A stretch of 64,000 nucleotides of DNA from Lachnospiraceae bacterium OF09-6 (GCA_003435055.1 QUMM01000005.1:80233-144232); one strand, 5' to 3'; positions 26,149 to 35,658 are shown, numbered from the stretch's first letter. Notes: generated from the sequence alone by a model not told the origin. Program-made: numbers and translations.

Positions 26149-27710
26149 GTGAACGGTTTTTTTAATGTGTCTTCCTCACCGCATGTCCGCAGTGGAGAGA
26201 CGACAAGAAGTATCATGCTGGATGTGGCCATTGCCTGATTCCGGCATCAGCATTTGGTGTATATCGTTTTGGACTTCATGCACTTCTGGTTCTGCTGATT
26301 TCTATCGCAGTTGCAGTGCTGTCCGAATATGCATTCCAGAAGATTACAGGACAGAAAGTAACGATCGGAGACGGAAGTGCACTGGTAACAGGACTTCTGA
26401 TCGGTTTGAATATGCCGCCAGAGATTCCACTCTGGATTCCGGCACTTGGCAGTATTTTTGCAATTATTTTTGTAAAACAGTTCTTTGGAGGAATTGGACA
26501 GAACTTTATGAACCCGGCATTGGGTGCAAGATGTTTCCTTCTGATTTCCTTCACCCAGCTGATGAGTGATTTCACTGTGGATGGTGTATCTGGAGCAACG
26601 CCTCTGGTACAGCTTTCTTCCGAAGGCAGCACCAATCTGATGTCAGCATTTTTAGGATTTACCAGCGGAACGATCGGCGAGATCTCCGCACTGGCACTGC
26701 TGATCGGTGGAGCATATCTTCTGATCAGAAAAGTAATTACCTGGGAAATTCCGGTGATTTACGTAGCTGCATTTGCAGTGTTTGAATTTATTTTTGGAGG
26801 ACATGGATTTTCACCGGTCTTTGTGGCATCTGAGATCTGTTCCGGTGGTCTGCTTCTTGGTGCCATCTTTATGGCAACTGATTATGTAACCAGCCCGATG
26901 ACAGAAAAAGGAAAAGTACTGTATGCCGTATTACTTGGTGTGCTGACCGGTATCTTCCGTACATATGGTGCATCTGCAGAGGGTGTTTCTTATGCGATCA
27001 TCATCAGTAACCTTCTGGTTCCACTGATCGAGCGTATCACAATGCCAACCGCATTTGGATATGAGAAGAATGCACTGGATGGTGAAGGATCTGGTATTTC
27101 CCTTAAGACATACAAGCCTGCTATTTCTCTGCTGGTGATTACACTGGTTGCAGGTCTGGCACTTGGTGCAGCTTATGAAATGACAAAGGGACCGATCCAG
27201 AAGGCGGAAGAAGCAGCAGCAGTAGCAGCTTATGTAGCTGTATGCCCAGATGCAGAAGATTTCCAGGAATCTGATGATCTGGAGGCAAAAGCAGAAGAGC
27301 TTACGACATCTGACAGTGATATTTCCAATGGTACTTATGGCAATATCGTCTTTGAAAGTGTATATCAGGGACTGGATGCATCTGGAAATACAGCAGGTTA
27401 TGTAGTAAATGTAACATCTAAAGATGGATTTGGTGGCGATATTACGATTACCGTTGGTATTTCAGAAGATAAGAAAGTAACTGGTATGGAATTCCTGACC
27501 ATTAATGAGACAGCAGGTCTGGGAATGAATGCCCAGAATCCTGATTTCATGAATCAGTTTATCGGCAAAGAAGGAACCTTCAATCTTGTAAAAGACGGAG
27601 CTTCCGGAGAAAATGATATTCAGGCGCTCAGTGGTGCTACCATTACTTCCAACGCTGTAACAAATGCAATGAATGCCGCACTGTACTTAATTGACAGTGC
27701 AGCTGAGTAA
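26149..27710 (+). CDS. rnfD: Rnf subunits D and G fused in one frame (one apparent frameshift near the N-terminus)
   Basis: From GTG 26149 (AGGAGG upstream) the frame reads 'VNGFFNVSSSPHVRSGETT' and hits TGA at 26236. Adding one C at about 26235 continues as 'ALIPASAFGVYRFGLHALL', the expected RnfD sequence. The RnfD part has membrane segments and its flavin threonine in 'VSGATPLVQL'. With no stop it runs into a complete RnfG: one membrane segment, 'ITLVAGLALGAAYEMTKGPI', then the periplasmic FMN domain with 'LSGATITSNAV'. The restored polypeptide is 520 residues. The D-G fusion looks genuine because the junction is clean and conserved features of both parts are complete. The early frameshift resembles those in carB and tex. 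Confidence 0.88.
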
Positions 27711-27724
27711 AGGAGGTGCGAGTG

Positions 27725-28408
27725 ATGAATCCATATAAAGAGCGAATTTTAAATGGTATTATAAAAGAAAATCCAACATTTATCCTCGTGCTGGGTATGT
27801 GTCCGACACTGGCAGTTACCACATCCGTGAACAACGGTCTTGGCATGGGATTATCTACTATGGCGGTTTTGATCCTTTCGAACCTGCTGATTTCAGCACT
27901 GAGAAATGTGATCCCGGACAAAGTAAGAATTCCGGCCTATATCGTAGTAATTGCTTCACTGGTAACAGTAGTGCAGCTGCTCCTTCAGGCCTATATCCCA
28001 TCCCTGTATGATTCACTGGGACTGTATATTCCGCTGATTGTAGTGAACTGTATTATTCTGGGACGTGCAGAAGCATATGCTTCCAAAGCAACTCCTCTTC
28101 TGGCAGCCTGCGATGGTATTGGAATGGGCCTTGGTTTTACCATTGCTCTGACTCTGATTGCATTGTTCCGTGAGCTGATCGGAGCAGGAACAATTCTGGG
28201 ATTCCAGGTTATGCCATCCGCATATCAGCCAATCGCAATTTTCGTAAGAGCCCCAGGTGCGTTTATTGTACTGGGAACTCTGATTGCAATCTTAAATGGT
28301 CTGAATATTAAGAATGCAGCAAACAAGAAAGTAGAAGGATGCGATGGCGACTGCTGTGGTTGTGGCTCATCCTGTGCAGACAGAAAAGAAGAAAGTAAGG
28401 AAAGCTAG
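27725..28408 (+). CDS. rnfE: Rnf electron transport complex subunit E
   Basis: A 227-residue integral membrane subunit with six predicted segments, starting 'MNPYKERILNGIIKENPTF' and including 'LVLGMCPTLAVTTSVNNGLG' and 'GRAEAYASKATPLLAACDG'. The C-terminus carries a Cys-rich tail ('CDGDCCGCGSSC') after the last membrane segment, beyond the family core. ATG 27725 is selected because AAAGGAGGTG at 27709-27718 is ideally spaced; a GTG at 27716 lies inside it. RnfE and RnfA form the homologous membrane core that holds an intramembrane iron-sulfur centre. Confidence 0.95.
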   Translation: MNPYKERILNGIIKENPTFILVLGMCPTLAVTTSVNNGLGMGLSTMAVLILSNLLISALRNVIPDKVRIPAYIVVIASLVTVVQLLLQAYIPSLYDSLGLYIPLIVVNCIILGRAEAYASKATPLLAACDGIGMGLGFTIALTLIALFRELIGAGTILGFQVMPSAYQPIAIFVRAPGAFIVLGTLIAILNGLNIKNAANKKVEGCDGDCCGCGSSCADRKEESKES

Positions 28409-28419
28409 GAGGAAGAGAC

Positions 28420-28995
28420 ATGTCAGAAATGATTTTGGTTTTAGTTGGTGCGGCACTGGTAAACAACGTAGTGCTCAGCCAGTTCTACGGTCTGTGTCCG
28501 TTCCTTGGAGTTTCCAAGCAGGTTAAGACCGCAGCAAGTATGGGACTTGCAGTTATCTTTGTTATTACGATTGCATCAGCAGTTGCCAGTCTGATCTACA
28601 GTCTGGTACTGGTACCATTCAATCTGGAATATTTACAGACGATCGTATTTATTCTGGTTATTGCCGGCCTGGTACAGTTCGTAGAAATGTTTCTGAAAAA
28701 ATCCAGCCCGGCGCTGTACAGCGCTCTGGGTGTGTATCTGCCGCTGATTACCACAAACTGTGCAGTTCTTGGCGTAGCTCTGACGAATGTACAGAAAGAA
28801 TATGATTTTGTAACCAGTGTGGTAAATGGTATCGGTACATCTGTTGGATTTACTATTGCCATTGTAATTATGGCAGGTATTCGTGAAAGAAATGCAGACA
28901 ACACAATTATCAAACCATTACAGGGTATGCCAATCGTACTGTTTACAGCAGCACTGATGGCGATTGCCTTCAATGGTTTTGCAGGTTTGATCTAA
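28420..28995 (+). CDS. rnfA: Rnf electron transport complex subunit A
   Basis: A 191-residue membrane protein with six segments, paralogous to RnfE but inverted in topology. 'GAALVNNVVLSQFYGLCPFLG' with its Cys and 'YLPLITTNCAVLGVAL' with the second Cys are the conserved positions ligating the membrane Fe-S centre. It starts 11 bases after rnfE with AGGAGG and ends 12 bases before rnfB. Confidence 0.96.
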   Translation: MSEMILVLVGAALVNNVVLSQFYGLCPFLGVSKQVKTAASMGLAVIFVITIASAVASLIYSLVLVPFNLEYLQTIVFILVIAGLVQFVEMFLKKSSPALYSALGVYLPLITTNCAVLGVALTNVQKEYDFVTSVVNGIGTSVGFTIAIVIMAGIRERNADNTIIKPLQGMPIVLFTAALMAIAFNGFAGLI

Positions 28996-29007
28996 GGAGG
29001 AAGAAAG

Positions 29008-29811
29008 ATGAGCGTAACAGCAATCATCATGGCTGCTCTGGTAATTGGAGTAGTAGGTATTATCGTTGGATTTCTCCTGGTGACAGCCGGTGAAAAATTC
29101 AAAGTAGAAGTAGATGAAAAAGAAGTGGCGATTCGTGCTGAACTGCCGGGAAACAACTGTGGAGGCTGTGGATTCCCAGGTTGTGACGGCCTGGCAGCAG
29201 CCATTGCAAAAGGTGAGGCTCCGGTTAATCAGTGTCCGGTAGGCGGTGCACCGGTTGCAGAAAAGATCAGTGCGATTCTTGGAGTAGAGATGACTGCTGC
29301 CGAGAAGCAGGTTGCATTTGTGAAATGTGCGGGTGACTGTGATGCTGCACAGGAAAAATGCAACTACTTTGGAATCAAAGACTGCCGTACAGCGGCTGTT
29401 GTTCCAGGAAGAGGAACAAAGAAATGTACACATGGATGTATGGGATTTGGTTCCTGCGTGAAAGCATGTCAGTTTGATGCAATTCATGTAGTGAACGGTG
29501 TGGCAAAAGTTGACCGTTCCAAATGTGTGGGCTGTGGAGCATGTACCAAGGTATGTCCTAATGGACTGATTTGCCTGATTCCAGACAGTTCTGTATATGT
29601 AGTACAGTGTAGTTCTCAGGAAAAAGGTAAGGCTGTGAAAGAAGCCTGCAGTGCTGGCTGTCTTGGATGTACAGCATGTGTAAAGCAGTGTGAACACGAA
29701 GCAATTACCATGAACGGTAATGTAGCTGTGATTGATCAGTCCAAGTGTGTAAAATGTGGAAAATGTGCGGAAAAGTGTCCTGCAAAGGTAATCCGCATGC
29801 GAGAACTTTAA
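29008..29811 (+). CDS. rnfB: Rnf electron transport complex subunit B (polyferredoxin)
   Basis: A 267-residue subunit that accepts electrons from ferredoxin. One N-terminal membrane helix is followed by the RnfB-specific Cys cluster 'NNCGGCGFPGCDGLA', then Cys-rich ferredoxin motifs: 'CTHGCMGFGSCVKAC', 'CVGCGACTKVCPNG', 'CLGCTACVKQC' and 'CVKCGKCAEKCPAK', so several 4Fe-4S clusters are expected. It is the last rnf gene, with AAGGAGGAAG upstream and a terminator at 29844-29876. Confidence 0.96.
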   Translation: MSVTAIIMAALVIGVVGIIVGFLLVTAGEKFKVEVDEKEVAIRAELPGNNCGGCGFPGCDGLAAAIAKGEAPVNQCPVGGAPVAEKISAILGVEMTAAEKQVAFVKCAGDCDAAQEKCNYFGIKDCRTAAVVPGRGTKKCTHGCMGFGSCVKACQFDAIHVVNGVAKVDRSKCVGCGACTKVCPNGLICLIPDSSVYVVQCSSQEKGKAVKEACSAGCLGCTACVKQCEHEAITMNGNVAVIDQSKCVKCGKCAEKCPAKVIRMREL

Positions 29812-29843
29812 AGAATAAGTCTTACGATAGAAGTGTGAGTATG

Positions 29844-29876
29844 AAAAAGAGCGGATCCATCAGGATTCGCTCTTTT
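29844..29876. terminator. Bidirectional terminator after rnfB, overlapping the convergent gene's stop
   Basis: AAAGAGCGGATCC (29846-29858) pairs with GGATTCGCTCTTT (29863-29875), loop ATCA, with A-runs and T-runs flanking. The stop codon of the minus-strand CBS gene (29860-29862) lies in the loop. Confidence 0.82.
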
Positions 29877-31146
29877 GTTCTACTTTTGGTAAGTACATAT
29901 GTACTTTATCAATACGGTTTTTATCCATTTTATCCACAACCAGACGTATGCCGGATTCAGTAGTGATTCCTTCATGAAGTTCTGGAAGATGATCCAGCTG
30001 CTCGATGATGTAACCGCCGATTGAGTCATAATCTTCGGAGACCAGAGCCAGATCTTTGTCAGGCAGATGCAGGGCATCATTGATATCGTCAAGCTTCATA
30101 GAGCCCTCAATAATATATTCATGATCAGATATTTCTTTAATAAGATCCGCCTCATCGTTATCGTATTCATCACGGATTTCTCCAACAATCTCTTCCAGAA
30201 GATCTTCCAGCGTGATCAACCCTACTGTCGCACCATATTCATCCAGAACAATAGTAAAGTTAATAGAGTCTTTTCGCATTTCATCCAGAAGTTCAGCAGT
30301 ATTTTTAAACTCATAGGTGAAGAACGGCTCACGAATATGTTCTTTCAGACGAAAACCAGAAGTACCACAAAGAAGCAGATCTTTGATATTCAGAACACCA
30401 ATCACGTTATCATTGCTATCTTCATATACCGGATAGCGTGTGAATTTTTCTTTCCGGTAGATTTCCAGGATATCCTGAAAAGAGGCATTGATATCAATGG
30501 ATACCATATCCACACGTGGAACCATAATGTCTTTTGCCTGGGTATCATCCAGATCAAATACATTATAGATCATCTGTTTTTCATCCTGCTCGATTTCACC
30601 ATCTTCGTGACTGACATTCACATAGGTACGTAATTCATTTTCTGTAATGACATCGTTGCGTTTATTTGGATCTATATGGAACAATTTCAAAAACAGGTGG
30701 GACAGTTTGTTTGTTACAAAAATAAAAGGTGTCATGATAGTCATGAGACCATAGATCACGCCTGCATAGGCCAGTGCCAGTTTCTCTGCATAGGAAGCAG
30801 CCAGGGTCTTTGGCGAAATCTCACCAAATATCAGAATGACCAGAGTCAGAATACCGGTACAGACACTTACACCAATACTGTTAAAAATATGAAGTGCAAG
30901 GGTGGTGGTCAGTGAGGAAGCGAACAGATTGACAATATTGTTGCCGATCAGGATTGCTCCCAGCATTTTTCCCGGGTTATCAATTACCTTTAATAAGGTA
31001 CTGGCTCGCTTGTTGCCTTCTTCAGCCAAAGTCATAATCTTAATCTTGTTTACCGTAGTCAGTGCTGTCTCTGCGGATGAAAAAAATGCAGAGAGCAGAA
31101 TCAATACAATAATGACGCCTAATATGGCGGGGTCACTGGAATTCAA
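29860..31146 (-). CDS. CNNM/CorC-type membrane protein (hemolysin family) with CBS domains
   Basis: A 428-residue protein: an N-terminal DUF21/CNNM membrane domain (about 1-180, 'SAFFSSAETALTTVNKIKI', 'LIFGEISPKTLAASYAEKLA'), a CBS pair ('IMVPRVDMVSIDINASFQDI', 'TRYPVYEDSNDNVIGVLNI') and a C-terminal CorC/HlyC domain ('LITLEDLLEEIVGEIRDEYD'). Family members are linked to Mg2+ or Co2+ efflux and resistance; the old hemolysin name is not functional evidence. The start appears to be TTG at 31146 with GGAG upstream; ATGs at 31151 and 31154 are in other frames. Confidence 0.88.
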   Translation of the reverse strand: MNSSDPAILGVIIVLILLSAFFSSAETALTTVNKIKIMTLAEEGNKRASTLLKVIDNPGKMLGAILIGNNIVNLFASSLTTTLALHIFNSIGVSVCTGILTLVILIFGEISPKTLAASYAEKLALAYAGVIYGLMTIMTPFIFVTNKLSHLFLKLFHIDPNKRNDVITENELRTYVNVSHEDGEIEQDEKQMIYNVFDLDDTQAKDIMVPRVDMVSIDINASFQDILEIYRKEKFTRYPVYEDSNDNVIGVLNIKDLLLCGTSGFRLKEHIREPFFTYEFKNTAELLDEMRKDSINFTIVLDEYGATVGLITLEDLLEEIVGEIRDEYDNDEADLIKEISDHEYIIEGSMKLDDINDALHLPDKDLALVSEDYDSIGGYIIEQLDHLPELHEGITTESGIRLVVDKMDKNRIDKVHMYLPKVEQKSES

Positions 31147-31261
31147 TTCATCATCTCCAATCTATAGTTTCTTATCCGACATCATAACCTATTTCTGGCA
31201 AAATTTCAATATAATAAATAATACCACACTTAGAATCCATTATTCTGCGGGGAATTTTGGA

Positions 31262-31294
31262 TTCGTATCTGTGAAGAAAATAAACAGATACGAA
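31262..31294. repeat. Perfect 11 bp inverted repeat upstream of a small membrane-protein gene
   Basis: TTCGTATCTGT (31262-31272) and ACAGATACGAA (31284-31294) are perfect reverse complements around an 11-base loop, in the AT-rich divergent intergenic region. It may be an operator or an mRNA hairpin. Confidence 0.6.
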
Positions 31295-31356
31295 ACATAT
31301 ATCAGAAAGAGTGGCATATATATTTATCATAAAAATCATAAAAAGAGGAGTGCGAT

Positions 31357-31716
31357 ATGAAAGTACAGACAGAACTTAGAATCATGATCAAAGCCCTGCT
31401 GCTTTCCTATCTGGTGACGGGAGCAGCTCTTTTACTGGTGGCATTTTTATTGTATCAGATGGAACCGGAGGAAAGTATGGTTCTGGCCGGAATTCAGGTA
31501 ATCTATGTGCTGGGAAGTGGAATCTGTGGCTTCGCAGCCGGAAAAGGAATCCGTAAGAAAAGACTTTTGTGGGGAATATCGGCAGGAATTTTCTATTATC
31601 TGTTTCTTCTGCTGGCTTCTGTATGCATAGGTGATATGACAGCATCATGGGTTCAGCTCCTGACAACCTGTGCACTGTGTCTTGGTGGTGGAATGCTGGG
31701 AGGAATCTTGTCCTGA
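31357..31716 (+). CDS. TIGR04086-type small membrane protein
   Basis: A 119-residue protein with four hydrophobic segments and Gly-rich turns ('VLGSGICGFAAGKGIRKKRL', 'CLGGGMLGGILS'), matching the uncharacterised TIGR04086 membrane family of Firmicutes. No function is known. The start has AAAGAGGAG upstream. It is a single gene between a divergent CNNM protein and rho, which has its own promoter. Confidence 0.72.
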   Translation: MKVQTELRIMIKALLLSYLVTGAALLLVAFLLYQMEPEESMVLAGIQVIYVLGSGICGFAAGKGIRKKRLLWGISAGIFYYLFLLLASVCIGDMTASWVQLLTTCALCLGGGMLGGILS

Positions 31717-31727
31717 GACAGTGAGTC

Positions 31728-31756
31728 TTGCAATTTGAAAAAAATTATGTTATATT
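31728..31756 (+). promoter_or_regulatory. Promoter of rho
   Basis: TTGCAA at 31728-31733 and TATATT at 31751-31756, 17 bases apart, with extended -10 TGT. The 5' leader would be about 125 bases and contains a 28-codon frame that ends in ATGA overlap with the rho start. Confidence 0.6.
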
Positions 31757-31885
31757 ATGGCTATTCATGTATCTGATTTTCAAGTCGATTCGACAGAAAC
31801 CCATGATAGACACAAGTAAGGAACTACAGAACAATATCACACAAAGCGTAGATAAGTTGAGACGGAAAGTAGAAAGGACGATAAT

Positions 31886-33292
31886 ATGACAAGAGAACAA
31901 TATGAATCTCTTTCTGCTGCCCAACTGAAAAGTATTGCAAAAACAAGAGGCTTAAAAGTGAGCAGCGGAATGCGTAAAAGTGAGGTTGTGAATCTGATGC
32001 TGGAAGAAGATGAGAAAACCGCTCAGACAGAGAAAACCGTGCAGAAAGATGAGACATCAGAGAAACAGGCAGATAAAGTGGCAGAAAATAGTACTTATCA
32101 GGAAGGAACGGCTGAAAAAAAAGAAAAAGAGGATGACAAGCCATCCATTGATATGGCACAGCTGGATAGTGGAATTCGTGTCAGCGGAATCCTGGAAGTT
32201 ATGCCAGATGGATATGGTTTTATCAGAAGCAATCATTATCTTCCGGGAGAAAATGATGTTTATGTATCACCATCCCAGATTCGAAAATTTAGTTTAAAGA
32301 CCGGCGATATTATTGAGGGAAATACCCGTATCAAGACAGCACAGGAAAAATTCAGTGCATTATTATATCTGACAGGCATCAACGGTATGGCACCATCTGA
32401 AGCAGTAAAAAGATATAATTTCGAAGATATGACACCAATATTCCCCAATCAGCGTCTTCGGGTAGAACGGGGAAGCAAAGAGGTATCTATGCGAATTGTA
32501 GATCTCATATCCCCGATTGGAAAAGGACAGCGAGGAATGATCGTATCTCCGCCAAAGGCTGGTAAGACAACCTTGTTGAAGAGCATTGCCCAGTCTCTGC
32601 TGGAGCATAATCCGGATCTGCATCTGATTGTACTCCTGATTGACGAACGCCCAGAAGAAGTAACTGATATCAAAGAGGCGATTGTAGGAAAAAATGTTGA
32701 AGTAGTATATTCTACGTTTGATGAACAGGCAGAACATCATAAACGTGTTTCGGAGATGGTAATTGAGCGTGCTAAGAGACTGGTGGAACATCAGGAGGAT
32801 GTGGTGATACTTCTCGACAGCATTACCAGACTGGCCCGTGCTTACAACCTGGTAGTACCGCCAAGTGGCCGAACCCTTTCAGGTGGGTTGGATCCTGCAG
32901 CACTTCATATGCCGAAAAGATTTTTTGGTGCAGCACGAAATATGAGAGAAGGCGGCAGTCTGACAATTCTTGCCACAGCACTGGTGGATACAGGAAGTAA
33001 AATGGATGATGTAGTATACGAAGAATTCAAGGGAACCGGTAATATGGAACTGGTTCTGGATCGTAAGTTATCTGAAAAGAGAGTCTTCCCGGCTATTGAC
33101 ATCCCGAAATCCGGTACCCGCAGAGAAGACCTGCTGCTGGATAAAGAAGAACAGGAAGCAGTTTATATTATGCGTAAAGCTCTCAATGGAATGAAGTCAG
33201 ATGAAGCAGTAGAGAATATTCTGAATATGTTTGTCCGGACGCGTGATAATAAAGAGTTTGTTCAATTAGTAAAAAAACAAAAATTTATTTAA
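31886..33292 (+). CDS. rho: Transcription termination factor Rho
   Basis: A 468-residue hexameric RNA helicase. The N-terminal SAP-like Rho_N domain ('[18 protein letters not shown]') is followed by a Glu/Lys-rich linker of about 45 residues, the RNA-binding cold-shock-like domain ('[20 protein letters not shown]') and the ATPase domain with Walker A '[12 protein letters not shown]', Walker B '[14 protein letters not shown]' and Q-loop/R-loop region '[15 protein letters not shown]'. It terminates untranslated transcripts. The linker is within the variation known for Firmicute Rho. ATG 31886 has AAAGGACG upstream. Confidence 0.96.
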   Translation: MTREQYESLSAAQLKSIAKTRGLKVSSGMRKSEVVNLMLEEDEKTAQTEKTVQKDETSEKQADKVAENSTYQEGTAEKKEKEDDKPSIDMAQLDSGIRVSGILEVMPDGYGFIRSNHYLPGENDVYVSPSQIRKFSLKTGDIIEGNTRIKTAQEKFSALLYLTGINGMAPSEAVKRYNFEDMTPIFPNQRLRVERGSKEVSMRIVDLISPIGKGQRGMIVSPPKAGKTTLLKSIAQSLLEHNPDLHLIVLLIDERPEEVTDIKEAIVGKNVEVVYSTFDEQAEHHKRVSEMVIERAKRLVEHQEDVVILLDSITRLARAYNLVVPPSGRTLSGGLDPAALHMPKRFFGAARNMREGGSLTILATALVDTGSKMDDVVYEEFKGTGNMELVLDRKLSEKRVFPAIDIPKSGTRREDLLLDKEEQEAVYIMRKALNGMKSDEAVENILNMFVRTRDNKEFVQLVKKQKFI

Positions 33293-33299
33293 AGTAGTA

Positions 33300-33328
33300 T
33301 TGCAAATATGAAAACGGTATGCTATAAT
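33300..33328 (+). promoter_or_regulatory. Strong promoter of rpmE
   Basis: TTGCAA at 33300-33305, consensus TATAAT at 33323-33328, 17-base spacer and extended -10 TGC. It leaves a leader of about 150 bases before rpmE. Confidence 0.75.
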
Positions 33329-33334
33329 TCGGTT

Positions 33335-33475
33335 GTTATTGGCATAAGTATGCCATAAGTTTAACTGTAGGGACTTACAGGGTTAGCCCGGGATATCTTG
33401 CTGTGGATACATCAGGAGCAGCATTGGCCGGGAAGGATTGGGAGTATCCCATAGGCAGTTCACGAATATAATATA
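33335..33475 (+). promoter_or_regulatory. Structured 5' leader of rpmE, candidate L31 autoregulatory RNA
   Basis: The 150-base untranslated leader contains several stems: TGGCATA with TATGCCA (around 33340-33356), CCCGG with CCGGG (around 33388-33435) and GGGA with TCCC just before the ribosome-binding site. Leaders bound by L31 itself have been described for Firmicutes; this one has the right place and size, but I cannot run a covariance model. Confidence 0.5.
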
Positions 33476-33488
33476 AGAGGTGAAAGAC

Positions 33489-33689
33489 ATGAGAGAAGGA
33501 ATCCATCCTGAGTATTATCAGGCAACAGTAACTTGCAACTGTGGCAATACATTCGTGACAGGATCTACAAAGAAAGATATCCACGTAGAAATCTGCTCCA
33601 AATGCCACTCATTCTATACAGGTCAGCAGAAATCCGCTGCTGCACGTGGACGTATTGATAAGTTCAATAAGAAATACGGTATTAAATAA
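33489..33689 (+). CDS. rpmE: 50S ribosomal protein L31 (zinc-binding type)
   Basis: A 66-residue ribosomal protein starting '[20 protein letters not shown]'. The four Cys zinc site is present ('CNCGN' and '[12 protein letters not shown]'), so this is the C+ form rather than the zinc-independent paralogue. ATG 33489 is preferred to GTG 33480 because AGAGGTG at 33475-33481 is well spaced. It is followed by a terminator at 33705. Confidence 0.96.
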   Translation: MREGIHPEYYQATVTCNCGNTFVTGSTKKDIHVEICSKCHSFYTGQQKSAAARGRIDKFNKKYGIK

Positions 33690-33704
33690 TAAGAAGCGTA
33701 AGGT

Positions 33705-33735
33705 AAGGTTGAGGTTGGAAAATCTCAACCTTTTT
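33705..33735 (+). terminator. Terminator after rpmE
   Basis: AAGGTTGAG (33705-33713) pairs perfectly with CTCAACCTT (33724-33732), followed by TTTTT overall (33731-33735). The next gene's ribosome-binding site begins within 6 bases, so partial read-through is likely needed. Confidence 0.8.
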
Positions 33736-33749
33736 GCTAGGAGGAAAAC

Positions 33750-34808
33750 ATGGGCGTGAAGGGTTCAGGCATTGGCGGCCAGGCAGTCATGGAAGGCGTT
33801 ATGATGAAGAATGGAGACCGCTATGCGGTAGCTGTTCGAAAGCCAGATAAAGAAATTATTGTAAAGACTGCTGAGTCTCCAGGATTTGTAAAAGGAAAGA
33901 AGTTTTTGGGGCTGCCATTTGTCAGAGGTGTGTTTAATTTTGTGGATTCTCTGGTACTTGGTATGAAGACACTCACGTATTCGGCCGGATTTTTTGACGA
34001 TGAAGAAGAGGAAGAACCGGAAAAGGAACCATCAAAGCTGGAAAAGAAGATCGATGATTTCCTTGGAACGAAAAAAGGAATGGATCTGTTGATGGGAGTA
34101 ACGGTTGCTTTTTCCATGGTGCTGGCGGTTGCAGTATTTATGATTCTGCCATATCTGCTGTCACTTTTACTGAGAAAAGTGACAGATTCCCAGTCATTGA
34201 TTGCAGCCTGTGAAGGTGTGCTGAAGATCGCTATATTTATGGGATATATAACTCTGATCTCCAGAATGAAAGATATTCAGAGAGTGTTTATGTATCATGG
34301 CGCTGAACATAAGTGTATCAACTGTATTGAACATGGAATGGAGCTGAATGTGGAAAACGTCATGAAAAGCTCCAGAGAGCATAAGCGTTGTGGAACCAGT
34401 TTCCTGCTGATTGTTATGGTAGTCAGTATTATTCTCCATATGTTTATTCGCGTAGATTCCAAAACACTGGGATTCGTGATTCGGATTCTTTTGCTTCCGG
34501 TTGTGGCAGGTATTTCCTATGAGTTTATCCGCCTGGCAGGAACAAGTGATAACAGGCTTGTAGCATTGCTCAGTAAACCAGGAATGGCACTGCAGCATAT
34601 GACAACAAGAGAGCCTAGTCCGGATATGGTGGAAGTAGCGATTGCTTCTGTGGAAGCGGTATTTGACTGGAAGAAGTTCCTGAATGAGAACTTTGGAGCA
34701 AACTACGAACTGACAGAGAAAGAGTATGTAGTTGGAGAGACGATTGTGCCGGGAACAGAAAAAAAATCTGCTGCCCAGCTGAAGAAGACAGAAGAGGTCA
34801 CTGCATGA
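33750..34808 (+). CDS. DUF1385 membrane protein (YqhQ-like)
   Basis: A 352-residue protein of the DUF1385 family, starting 'MGVKGSGIGGQAVMEGVMMK', with several membrane segments in the middle and the conserved 'YHGAEHKCINCIEHG' near residue 192 and 'HKRCGTSF'. Function is not established; the His/Cys motifs suggest a metal site. It lies between rpmE and prmC-prfA, as in many Clostridia, and its stop overlaps the prmC start by ATGA, so translation is probably coupled. Confidence 0.9.
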   Translation: MGVKGSGIGGQAVMEGVMMKNGDRYAVAVRKPDKEIIVKTAESPGFVKGKKFLGLPFVRGVFNFVDSLVLGMKTLTYSAGFFDDEEEEEPEKEPSKLEKKIDDFLGTKKGMDLLMGVTVAFSMVLAVAVFMILPYLLSLLLRKVTDSQSLIAACEGVLKIAIFMGYITLISRMKDIQRVFMYHGAEHKCINCIEHGMELNVENVMKSSREHKRCGTSFLLIVMVVSIILHMFIRVDSKTLGFVIRILLLPVVAGISYEFIRLAGTSDNRLVALLSKPGMALQHMTTREPSPDMVEVAIASVEAVFDWKKFLNENFGANYELTEKEYVVGETIVPGTEKKSAAQLKKTEEVTA

Positions 34809-35641
34809 CCTGGCAGGAAGCATATAAAAGGGGCACAGCCAGGCTGCAGCAATGCGGTGTGAAAGAAGCAAGTGCAGATGCCTGGATTCTGATGGAAGAA
34901 TATGGAAAAACAGATCGGGCACATTATTTTCTGCGACAGATGGAAGAGATGCCTGAAGAAGCATGGCATAGTTATGAATGTGCCATTGCAAAAAGAGCAC
35001 AGCGAATTCCGGTACAGCAGATAACCGGAAAGCAGGAGTTTTGTGGACTGGAGTTTCAGGTGAATGAACACGTACTGATTCCCAGACAGGATACAGAATG
35101 CCTGGTAGAGGAAGCACTGAAAAAGGTGAAACCGGGAGACCATGTGCTGGATGTATGTACCGGCTCGGGCTGCATTATTATCAGTATCCAGAAGCTGATG
35201 AGGGATCAGTGCGTCTGCTGTGCAACAGATATTTCCAAAGAGGCTCTGAAAATGGCTGAAAAAAATGCAATGCATCTGGAAGCGAAAGTAAGGTTTGTAC
35301 AGGGCGACCTTATGGAAAATGTGGCAGGACGCTATCATTGTATTGTTTCTAATCCACCTTACATTGAGAGTGAAGTGATCAGGGGACTGGAACCGGAAGT
35401 GCGGGATCATGAGCCGATGCTGGCACTGGATGGAAAGGAAGACGGACTCTTTTTTTACCGGAAGATCATAAAAGAGGCATTGCATTATCTGGAGCCAGAG
35501 GGATGGCTGTTATTTGAGATTGGATATCTGCAGGGAGAGGCAGTGAGTACACTGATGATTCAGAGCGGATACCGGGAAGTGACTGTGAAAAAGGATCTGG
35601 CCGGACTGGACCGGATCGTACTGGGACAATATCGGCCCTGA
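34805..35641 (+). CDS. prmC: Release-factor glutamine methyltransferase
   Basis: A 278-residue SAM-dependent methyltransferase. An N-terminal helical domain recognises the release factor; the SAM loop is '[14 protein letters not shown]' near residue 115, and the catalytic '[10 protein letters not shown]' near residue 182 binds the glutamine amide. It methylates the GGQ motif of RF1 and RF2. Its substrate gene prfA follows 17 bases later. The start overlaps the DUF1385 stop. Confidence 0.95.
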   Translation: MTWQEAYKRGTARLQQCGVKEASADAWILMEEYGKTDRAHYFLRQMEEMPEEAWHSYECAIAKRAQRIPVQQITGKQEFCGLEFQVNEHVLIPRQDTECLVEEALKKVKPGDHVLDVCTGSGCIIISIQKLMRDQCVCCATDISKEALKMAEKNAMHLEAKVRFVQGDLMENVAGRYHCIVSNPPYIESEVIRGLEPEVRDHEPMLALDGKEDGLFFYRKIIKEALHYLEPEGWLLFEIGYLQGEAVSTLMIQSGYREVTVKKDLAGLDRIVLGQYRP

Positions 35642-35658
35642 CAGATAAAGGAGGAACT

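Noticed and set aside
27725..28408. GTG start at 27716 for rnfE
   Set aside because: It lies inside the ribosome-binding site that serves ATG 27725.
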